64,000 nt of DNA, from NCBI GenBank assembly GCA_944380545.1, contig CALWHV010000017.1, positions 1 to 64,000 on the forward strand, in the 5' to 3' direction. Source of the stretch: an uncultured Eubacterium sp. Lineage in GTDB: Bacteria; Bacillota; Clostridia; Oscillospirales; Acutalibacteraceae. Position 1 is the first letter of the stretch. Each line of letters starts with the position of its first letter. The notes under the pieces are model-generated. The model did no database searches, was not told the origin of the DNA, and saw only the letters and a program-made list of their open reading frames with translations. Shown in pieces: positions 58,000 through 64,000 of this stretch. A program made the position numbers and the translations under genes.

Positions 58000-59289
58000 T
58001 CAGCCGGCGTTTGCGACGGTATCCGCCTTTTTTACGGGCACGCGCCTTATGTCTGCGCCGAGCTTTGTGAGCTTTTCAACTATGTTTTCATAGCCGCGGT
58101 CAACATATTCTATCTTTTCAACGACCGTTTCCCCTGCGGCTATGAGGCCGGCTATAACCATTGCCGCGCCGGCGCGAAGATCGGTTGCCTTGACCGTTAC
58201 GCCGGTGAGGTGGTCCACGCCTTCAATGACGGCGATCTTGCCGTCCACCTGGATATTGGCGCCCATTCTGAGGAGCTGGCCGACATATTGAAATCTATTG
58301 TCCCACACGGATTCGGAAAGTATGGAGGTGCCCTTGGCGACCGAGAGCAGCACCGCTATCTGCGGCTGCATATCCGTTGGGAAGCCCGGATGGGGCATCG
58401 TTTTTACATTGCATTTTGTGAGCGGCTTGAAGCGCGTTACGCGAACGGCGTCGTCATACTCTATTATCTCCGCGCCCGCCTCCTCAAGCTTTGCGCTGAT
58501 GGACTCAAGGTGCTTGGGGATAACATTTTTGATGAGCACATCGCCGCCGCAGGCAGCCGCGGCGACCATATAGGTGCCCGCCTCTATCTGGTCGGGAATT
58601 ATGGAATAGGTGCAGCCGTGCAGCTTTTCAACACCGCGGATCTTGATAACATCCGTGCCCGCGCCGCGCACATCCGCGCCCATTGAATTCAGGAAGTTTG
58701 CAAGATCGACTATATGCGGCTCCTTGGCGGCGTTTTCAATAACGGTGAGGCCGCGCGCAAGAACGGCGGCAAGCATTACATTTATAGTTGCGCCGACGGA
58801 AACAACATCCATATAGACCGTGGTGCCGACAAGCTTTTCCGCCTCGGCGCGCACCATACCGTTTACGATGCGAACATCTGCGCCGAGCATCTCAAAGCCC
58901 TTGATATGCTGGTCTATGGGGCGGTCGCCGAAATCGCAGCCGCCGGGCAGCGCAACCTCCGCCTGCCTGAACCTGCCGAGCATTGCGCCGATAAGATAAT
59001 AGCTGGCGCGAAAGCGCGATGAAAATTCATACGGCACGCTTTGGCATTTGATGGTGCGTGTATCTATCTCTATTGAATCTCCGGCGAGGAGCTTTATGCC
59101 CGCGCCCATTTGATTCAATATCTCTATTATAAGGCTGACATCGGAAATATTAGGTATGTTCTCTATTCTGACGACATCATCCGCCAGCACTGCGGCGGGG
59201 ATGATAGCCACGGCGGCGTTTTTTGCGCCGCTTATATTGACTTCGCCGAACAGCTCTCTGCCGCCCCTGATAACGAAATTCTCCAACAT
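58000..59289 (-). CDS. murA: UDP-N-acetylglucosamine 1-carboxyvinyltransferase MurA
   Basis: 429 residues. Opening GGRELFGEVNISGAKNAAVAI is the EPSP-synthase-type start with the Lys of GAKNA; the fosfomycin-target Cys lies in the loop GGCDFGDRPIDQHI. It transfers enolpyruvate from PEP to UDP-GlcNAc, the first committed step of peptidoglycan synthesis. RBS AGAGGG 4-8 nt before the ATG. It is followed after 70 nt by walJ. The Cys form predicts fosfomycin sensitivity. Confidence 0.96.
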   Translation of the reverse strand: MLENFVIRGGRELFGEVNISGAKNAAVAIIPAAVLADDVVRIENIPNISDVSLIIEILNQMGAGIKLLAGDSIEIDTRTIKCQSVPYEFSSRFRASYYLIGAMLGRFRQAEVALPGGCDFGDRPIDQHIKGFEMLGADVRIVNGMVRAEAEKLVGTTVYMDVVSVGATINVMLAAVLARGLTVIENAAKEPHIVDLANFLNSMGADVRGAGTDVIKIRGVEKLHGCTYSIIPDQIEAGTYMVAAAACGGDVLIKNVIPKHLESISAKLEEAGAEIIEYDDAVRVTRFKPLTKCNVKTMPHPGFPTDMQPQIAVLLSVAKGTSILSESVWDNRFQYVGQLLRMGANIQVDGKIAVIEGVDHLTGVTVKATDLRAGAAMVIAGLIAAGETVVEKIEYVDRGYENIVEKLTKLGADIRRVPVKKADTVANAG

Positions 59290-59665
59290 TATTCCCTCTT
59301 TTTAAAGATTGAAAGCATATTAAAACAGAAAAACTGATATATTTGGTTTTTTATCTTGCATATTATAGCAGAACAGATATGAAAAATAAAGCCCTTTTAA
59401 TATTTCGATACACTTTTGTAATAAATAAAATAAGCGGAAAAACAACTATATATATGACTCATCTCGACAAAAAGGGGCAAAATAGCGGATGTAGGTGAAT
59501 TTTTCGCAAAAGGCGATTTCTGCGTTTTTAACATTTATTAAAGGAAAGTTACAAAAATAATTGTGCAGATTTTTCGCTTTTTAAGCAGGCATTTGATGCT
59601 TGTGTTAATATTATCGGCTCAAAACCCGATTTTTTGCACCGCCGGCGCGCTCCTATTTATGGATG
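59290..59665. other. Intergenic region between murA and the CNNM gene
   Basis: No gene seen in about 375 nt (low GC). It holds the divergent promoters of both genes. CTCGACAAAAA (59463-59473) inverted gives TTTTTGTCGAG, one base from a Spo0A box, which alone is not significant. Confidence 0.4.
59362..59367 (-). promoter_or_regulatory. murA extended -10 promoter
   Basis: Reading minus, TGCTATAAT (TATAAT at 59362-59367, extended TG) with a weak -35; leader about 65 nt. Confidence 0.5.
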
Positions 59666-59694
59666 TTGACAAAACAGCGTAAATAATGTATTAT
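59666..59694 (+). promoter_or_regulatory. Promoter of the CNNM/CorC gene
   Basis: Perfect TTGACA (59666-59671), 17-nt spacer, TATTAT (59689-59694). Confidence 0.8.
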
Positions 59695-59729
59695 GATTAT
59701 AAATATTTATTTTTTTTGGAGGATTGATT

Positions 59730-61106
59730 TTGGACGACTCTATATGGCCTCTGCTATTACTGCAGGTAGTGTTAATCGCGCTCAACGCGGTTTTTGCCGC
59801 ATCGGAAATAGCGATAGTCAGTATGAACGACAACAAGATGGCAAAAATGGCAAGAGAGGGAAACAAAAAGGCAAAGCGGCTTGTTAAGCTCACCAGCCAG
59901 CCCTCAAGATTCCTTGCCACCATTCAGATCGCCATTACCCTGGCGGGCTTTCTGGGAGCTGCCTCGGCAGCAGACAGCTTTTCGGACAAGATCGTAGAGG
60001 CTATTATGAAAACGGGCATCAGCATATCTGAAAGCCTGCTCAACGGAATCATAGTGTTCCTTATCACGCTGCTTATATCATTTGTTAACATAGTTTTCGG
60101 CGAGCTTGTGCCGAAGCGCATTGCGATGCGCAATCCCGAATCGTTCGCCCTAAGCGTTTCCGGCCTGATATACACGATATCAAAAATATTCAAGCCGATC
60201 GTGTGGCTGCTTACCGCCGCCACGAACATCACGCTGCGCCTTTTCAAGATAGACCCGAACCAGACGGACGAGGAGGTAAGCGAGGAGGACATCCGCATGA
60301 TGGTGGATGTGGGCAGCGAAAACGGCACGATAGACCGCACGGAAAAGGAATTTATTCAAAATGTGTTTGAGTTTGACGACCTGACCGCCGGCGAGGTTGC
60401 CGTTCACAGAACAGAGGTTTCGCTGCTGTGGCTTGAGGAAAGCCCCGAGGAATGGGATAAAACGATACACGGCAGCCGCCACAAGATCTACCCCGTTTGC
60501 AACGAGACTGTGGATAATGTGGTTGGCATACTTAACGCAAAGGATTATTTCCGCCTCGGCACGAAGGACAGGAAAACAGTTATGCAAAAGGCGGTGCATC
60601 CGGCGTATTTTGTGCCGGAGAGCGTTAAGCTTGATGTGCTTTTCCAAAATATGAAAAAAAGCAAGAACAATTTTGCCATTGTGCTTGACGAATACGGCGG
60701 CACCACCGGCATAATCACGATAAACGATCTGCTGGAGCAGCTTGTGGGCGATTTTGATTATGACGAGGGCAACGAGCCGCGCCCGACGGAATCAATAGAA
60801 AGCCTTGATTCAAAGACCTGGAAGATCACAGGCAACCCCTCTGTTGACGATATTGAGGAAACGCTCAATATCTCGCTTAAAAACGAGGAGTGCGACACTT
60901 TCAGCGGCATCGTTTTCGAAGCGCTCGGCTCAATACCGGACGACGGCTGCGAGCCGTTTGAGGTTGAGACGGACGGACTTGTTATCAAGGTGCTGAAGGT
61001 GAAGAACCACCAGGTGCAGACGGCGATAGTAACAAAGGCCGCGCCGAAGCAGGAGGGCAAGCCGGAGGGCGAAAAGCAGGACGGCGAAGCCGAAAACGAG
61101 GAATAA
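59730..61106 (+). CDS. CNNM/CorC-type (HlyC family) membrane protein
   Basis: 458 residues from the TTG at 59730, with GGAGG 7 nt upstream; the TTG at 59724 is one base from it. Parts: DUF21/CNNM membrane domain (about 1-190, four helices, opening VVLIALNAVFAASEIAIVSM), a CBS pair (about 205-330; DEYGGTTGIITINDLLEQLVG), and the CorC_HlyC domain, ending in an acidic Lys/Glu-rich tail. These proteins bind ATP-Mg through the CBS pair and move Mg2+ or regulate cation export. Stands alone with its own promoter and terminator. Confidence 0.92.
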   Translation: MDDSIWPLLLLQVVLIALNAVFAASEIAIVSMNDNKMAKMAREGNKKAKRLVKLTSQPSRFLATIQIAITLAGFLGAASAADSFSDKIVEAIMKTGISISESLLNGIIVFLITLLISFVNIVFGELVPKRIAMRNPESFALSVSGLIYTISKIFKPIVWLLTAATNITLRLFKIDPNQTDEEVSEEDIRMMVDVGSENGTIDRTEKEFIQNVFEFDDLTAGEVAVHRTEVSLLWLEESPEEWDKTIHGSRHKIYPVCNETVDNVVGILNAKDYFRLGTKDRKTVMQKAVHPAYFVPESVKLDVLFQNMKKSKNNFAIVLDEYGGTTGIITINDLLEQLVGDFDYDEGNEPRPTESIESLDSKTWKITGNPSVDDIEETLNISLKNEECDTFSGIVFEALGSIPDDGCEPFEVETDGLVIKVLKVKNHQVQTAIVTKAAPKQEGKPEGEKQDGEAENEE

Positions 61107-61114
61107 GAGCAACG

Positions 61115-61150
61115 AAGCCGCTGCCGAACATCAGTTCGGCAGCGGCTTTT
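61115..61150. terminator. Terminator of the CNNM gene
   Basis: 13-bp stem AGCCGCTGCCGAA/TTCGGCAGCGGCT with TTTT; the A/T layout also allows use by the opposite phosphoesterase gene. Confidence 0.85.
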
Positions 61151-61184
61151 CCGTACCTTTATTTAACCCGCAACGAGCGGCGGC

Positions 61185-62555
61185 TCAAATATCCGCTTCC
61201 TGATTGTTTATCGCGCCGCCGGTCAGTATATTATCCGCCGCAGCTTCAAGCTTTTGCAGCAGCTCGTTATTTTTGCAGAGCCTTGCCGGCGCGGTGAGCG
61301 CGCAGGTAACAAGGCGGTAATACGCGCCGGAGCGCGGATGCGGGCGGGCGGCGCCGTCCAGCGCGCTGAGCCAGACCTCGCCTATCATCTCCTTGAGCGG
61401 CTTATAGCGGTACTCAAGGGCGTCCGCCCTTGAAACGCCGGCAGCAAGCCCGACCGCTTTAAGAAGCTTATACGCATCCCACACCAACGCCGTATCTGTT
61501 TTTATGAGCAGAGGCTTTATCAGCGGCCAGAAGCGCGCCAGCTTTTCGCCGTGAAGCTGAAGCGCGTTTGCGCGCTGCGTAAACTCCGCTTTTGTGCGGC
61601 AGGAGGTAAGATTAAAGATCAAATCGCAGGCGTGGCGGGCAAGAAAGCTCTGCGCGTCAATTTTTACTCCGCCGAGCGAAAAGCTTTGCAGGCGGCGCAC
61701 CGAGCAGTGAAGCGAATGATCGTCGTTTACGGTGACCTCGCATATCGGCGCGGGGTAGCCGACGAGCGAGCCTACATTGACCTCGGTGAGCTTGTTTCCG
61801 GCAGGGCTTACATACGCCTCGGTGCTTTGAATATGGCTGTGGCCGACGAACATATAACGAAGGCCGCTATCGGCAAAAAATGCGGCGGCCTCTTCCCTGT
61901 TTTCCACGCAGGTGGAGCCGCCGGTGATGAGCGGCGAGATGTGCGGCACAAGCAGGTGGTGCTGTATGCCGACAACGAGCTCTCCTCTGCGGCGGGCGTT
62001 TTCAAGCTGCGCGGCGATCCATTTTCTGCACTCCGGCGTGTAGCCCGCGTGGCCGTTTTCGTTTTTATCGTCGTTCAGGCAGAGCACGAGGAGCTTTTCC
62101 GAAAGGCGGACGGTGTAGCAGACCGTTCCGATATCGGTCACAAACAGCTCCTCTGCGTCTCCCGGGCCGAAATCGCGGTAAAAATCCGGCAGCTCGTCGC
62201 TTCTCATAACGGGCACATCGTTATACGCCAGCTCGCCGCAAAAGCGGCGCGGAAAGCCGTCGCAGCACCAATCGTGCGTGGCGGTGATAACATACACGGG
62301 CTTTTTCTCTTTCAAGCGGTAAAGCTTTTCACGAAATTCGATATGCGAGACGCGCTCGCCGTTATCGGTGAGGTCGCCGAGGATGAACACGGCGTTCGTA
62401 TCGCTCTGTGCTATCTCATTAAACGCGGCGTCTATTATATCGCCGGTTTCGGCAAGGCATTTCTGGTCCGAGCCGGAGCGCAGCTCATACGCCCTGCCGC
62501 TCACGCCGAGCGTTGGCGAATAATGGTGAGTATCTGCAATGAAGGTCAATTTCAC
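61185..62555 (-). CDS. Metallophosphoesterase
   Basis: 456 residues from the GTG at 62555 (AAAGGAG 8 nt upstream); the longer frame to 62651 would run into the transporter gene. Calcineurin-like motifs: FIADTHHY, LGDLTDNG, ATHDWC (in place of GNHD), VGIQHHLL and VGHSHIQS. The second half is helical and has no recognised domain. Probably a cytoplasmic phosphodiesterase or phosphatase of unknown substrate; third such enzyme in the window (others at 14535 and 52598). Overlap-free, 26 nt after the transporter gene, so likely one operon. Confidence 0.85.
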   Translation of the reverse strand: MKLTFIADTHHYSPTLGVSGRAYELRSGSDQKCLAETGDIIDAAFNEIAQSDTNAVFILGDLTDNGERVSHIEFREKLYRLKEKKPVYVITATHDWCCDGFPRRFCGELAYNDVPVMRSDELPDFYRDFGPGDAEELFVTDIGTVCYTVRLSEKLLVLCLNDDKNENGHAGYTPECRKWIAAQLENARRRGELVVGIQHHLLVPHISPLITGGSTCVENREEAAAFFADSGLRYMFVGHSHIQSTEAYVSPAGNKLTEVNVGSLVGYPAPICEVTVNDDHSLHCSVRRLQSFSLGGVKIDAQSFLARHACDLIFNLTSCRTKAEFTQRANALQLHGEKLARFWPLIKPLLIKTDTALVWDAYKLLKAVGLAAGVSRADALEYRYKPLKEMIGEVWLSALDGAARPHPRSGAYYRLVTCALTAPARLCKNNELLQKLEAAADNILTGGAINNQEADI

Positions 62556-62581
62556 GGCTTTTTCTCCTTTACGGTATGGAA

Positions 62582-63706
62582 TCAGCGCTCTATCAAAAAA
62601 TACAGGGCAAGAAGAAGCGCAAGCACGGCGGCGTTTGATACGGTGAACCAAAGCACGAACCGCCCGCGCTTTTCGGGATATTCGGCGCCGAGGAATTTAA
62701 ACGATATAAGGCTTGCCATTGAAGCTATCAGCGTGCCGAGCCCGCCGATATCGCAGCCGACGATCAGCCCCTTTATATCGTTTGTGAACCCCGACAGCAA
62801 CACCGCTGCGGGCACATTGCTGATAATTTGGCTTGCCGCCACAGCAGTCAGCGCGGCGCTTTTTTCCGCAACCGAACGCAAAAGCTGCTCAAGCTGCTCT
62901 ATCCTGCCGAGATTTCCGGTGAACACAAAAAACGCCGCAAAGGTGAGAAGCAGGGAATAATCCACCTGAACGAGCGCCTTTTTATCTGCAAAAAGCATCA
63001 GCACCGCAACTGCCGCCGCGGCGGCAAGCGGCGGTATAACGCCGAAGACGGCAAGAAGGCACACCGCAAAGCCGGCCGCGTAAAAGATGAGCAGCCGAGG
63101 CTTTTTTATAGCTTTAGGCTCAACGCTTATCAGCGGCCGGTCTTTACCGAAAAAGAGGCAGGCAGCGGCAAGGCAGACGCCGGAAACGGCGGTGTACGGC
63201 AGCATCAAAAGACAAAACTGCGCAAAGCTCATACCCGACCTTGCATAGAGATAAAGATTCTGCGGATTGCCGAACGGAGTAAGCATACTGCCGAGGTTGG
63301 CGGCAAGCGTTTGCATAACGATAACGGGAACGGCAAGGCGCTGCAGCCCCGCCATATTCAAAAGGGCGATGCAAAACGGCACAAAGGTTATCAGCGCAAC
63401 ATCGTTTGTTGCAAGCATACTGAAAAAGAAAGGCAGAAACACAAGCGCCGCCGCGGCGCTGCGAACGCTTGACGCGCGCTTCACAAGCCTTGCGCCTATA
63501 TAAGTGAAAAGCCCCGTGTGCTGCACGCCCTTAATTACCGCCATAAGCGAAAAAAGGAGCAGCAGTGTGTTCCAATCAATATACGAAAGATACTGCCTGT
63601 CCGGCGCAACAAAAAAGCAGGAAACGGCGGCAAGCAGCAATGCGGCGCACAAAAACGCCTCGTTTTCAAGAAAAAATTTCAGCTTTAAAGCAGCGGTTTT
63701 ATTCAT
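62582..63706 (-). CDS. SLC13/ArsB-type anion transporter
   Basis: 374 residues, about eleven membrane segments. Family marks: ATNDVALITFVPF and MLTPFGNPQNLYLYA in the first half, QIISNVPAAVLLSGF in the second; the 'NPQN' and 'SNVPA' hairpins are typical of ArsB/CitMHS/SLC13 transporters. Somewhat short compared with ArsB (about 430). It may export arsenite or import a dicarboxylate, sulfate or phosphate. No arsR or arsC is nearby, so arsenite is not favoured. Upstream of and in line with the phosphoesterase gene. Confidence 0.82.
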   Translation of the reverse strand: MNKTAALKLKFFLENEAFLCAALLLAAVSCFFVAPDRQYLSYIDWNTLLLLFSLMAVIKGVQHTGLFTYIGARLVKRASSVRSAAAALVFLPFFFSMLATNDVALITFVPFCIALLNMAGLQRLAVPVIVMQTLAANLGSMLTPFGNPQNLYLYARSGMSFAQFCLLMLPYTAVSGVCLAAACLFFGKDRPLISVEPKAIKKPRLLIFYAAGFAVCLLAVFGVIPPLAAAAAVAVLMLFADKKALVQVDYSLLLTFAAFFVFTGNLGRIEQLEQLLRSVAEKSAALTAVAASQIISNVPAAVLLSGFTNDIKGLIVGCDIGGLGTLIASMASLISFKFLGAEYPEKRGRFVLWFTVSNAAVLALLLALYFLIER

Positions 63707-63778
63707 AACGCGCCCTCCGAATACTATTATTCCGGCACATTAGCACACAATCAGGAATTAAGAGAGAATGGTGAACAG

Positions 63779-63813
63779 TGAAAAATCCCGAACGCCGATG
63801 CGTTCGGGATTTT
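63779..63813 (-). terminator. tRNA-Thr/Tyr terminator
   Basis: Perfect stem AAAATCCCGAACG/CGTTCGGGATTTT followed by T's on the minus strand, right after tRNA-Tyr. Confidence 0.9.
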
Positions 63814-63899
63814 TGGTGGGAGAGAGTGGATTCGAACCACTGAAGCTGAATAGCGACAGATTTACAGTCTGTTCCCTTTGGCCGCTCGGGAACTCTCCC
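63814..63899 (-). tRNA. tRNA-Tyr (anticodon GTA)
   Basis: 86 nt with a long variable arm and encoded CCA. The acceptor pairs GGGAGAG/CTCTCCC; the anticodon loop CTGTAAA gives GTA. Confidence 0.95.
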
Positions 63900-63906
63900 A
63901 TAAAGC

Positions 63907-63982
63907 TGGAGCTGGTGAACGGACTTGAACCCCTGACCTGCTGATTACAAATCAGCTGCTCTACCAACTGAGCTACACCAGC
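63907..63982 (-). tRNA. tRNA-Thr (anticodon TGT)
   Basis: 76 nt with encoded CCA and discriminator T. The acceptor pairs GCTGGTG/CACCAGC; loop TTTGTAA gives TGT, reading ACA/ACN. Transcribed with tRNA-Tyr 7 nt downstream; the promoter is beyond the window. Confidence 0.95.
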
Positions 63983-64000
63983 GTTTCTTGATGCTCAAAT

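Noticed and set aside
59463..59473. Spo0A box near the CNNM gene
   Set aside because: One mismatch in a 7-base motif in AT-rich DNA is expected by chance.
61551..62960. 469-codon open frame antisense to the phosphoesterase and transporter
   Set aside because: No start signal, low-complexity Arg/Ala-rich product, and both opposite genes have intact catalytic motifs.
1..64000. CRISPR array, prophage or complete insertion sequence
   Set aside because: The repeats present have irregular spacing or no spacers, and no cas, integrase, transposase or phage structural gene was seen.

Overview
The window looks like a chromosome segment from an anaerobic Bacillota (Firmicutes), class Clostridia, probably a gut Oscillospirales/Ruminococcaceae-type organism. 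This is inferred from: the ctsR-mcsA-mcsB-clpC heat-shock operon with CtsR boxes; frequent TTG/GTG starts behind AGGAGG-type ribosome binding sites; several radical SAM enzymes; a very large secreted protein with helical and zinc-ribbon-like parts; roughly balanced base composition; and intergenic 'CCCTACGCG' hairpin repeats that I associate with this group. There is no phage, CRISPR array or complete insertion sequence. Gene density is high and most genes are ordinary metabolism or housekeeping.

Layout. 1-291: tail of a fibronectin-III-like surface protein. 347-4825 (minus): lipase, IolB-like isomerase, iron-type alcohol dehydrogenase, DMT exporter and methyltransferase in one tight operon with its own promoter. 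4878-14369 (minus): RNA-modification and translation genes (rsmI, TrmN6-like, lepA, rlmD) mixed with a PflX-type radical SAM protein, a PqqD/nucleotidyltransferase pair, a DUF3089 lipoprotein and a D,D-carboxypeptidase. 14535-17285 (plus): phosphoesterase, HD hydrolase, GH20 hexosaminidase. 17345-20214 (minus): a Ca2+-type P-type ATPase behind what reads as a yybP-ykoY (Mn2+) riboswitch with an overlapping terminator. 20263-25704: divergent cluster of aminotransferase, two-domain class II aldolase, TetR regulator and FGGY kinase, which may be an undescribed carbohydrate/amino-sugar pathway. 25757-32130: repeat-rich region flanking a 1507-residue secreted protein and a 46-residue ORF downstream of it. 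32313-35307: argG and argH separated by a strongly structured intergenic stretch. 35422-37847: DegV, an unknown protein, an SDR and a tiny Cys-rich protein, followed by a candidate structured RNA. 38045-42728: CtsR regulon operon. 43150-48932: sugar operon (Gfo/Idh/MocA dehydrogenase, TIM-barrel isomerase, CUT2-type ABC importer). 48982-51466: hisC and rmuC. 51504-55984: anaerobic sulfatase-maturase-like radical SAM enzyme, membrane-anchored phosphoesterase, OPA/MFS transporter and alkaline-phosphatase-superfamily enzyme. 56067-56516: tRNA-Ala(CGC) whose 3' end plus terminator is duplicated 210 bp downstream. 56665-59289 (minus): murA, walJ, rlmH. 59730-63706: CNNM/CorC-type protein, phosphoesterase and SLC13/ArsB-type transporter. 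63814-63982 (minus): tRNA-Tyr and tRNA-Thr.

The best candidates for something new are the aminotransferase/pseudo-tandem aldolase/FGGY kinase cluster with its 16-bp inverted-repeat operator, the structured RNA at 37873-37953, the structured argG-argH spacer, the modular hairpin repeats, and the small ORF tied to the giant secreted protein. All function calls come from reading motifs by eye. No database search was run.
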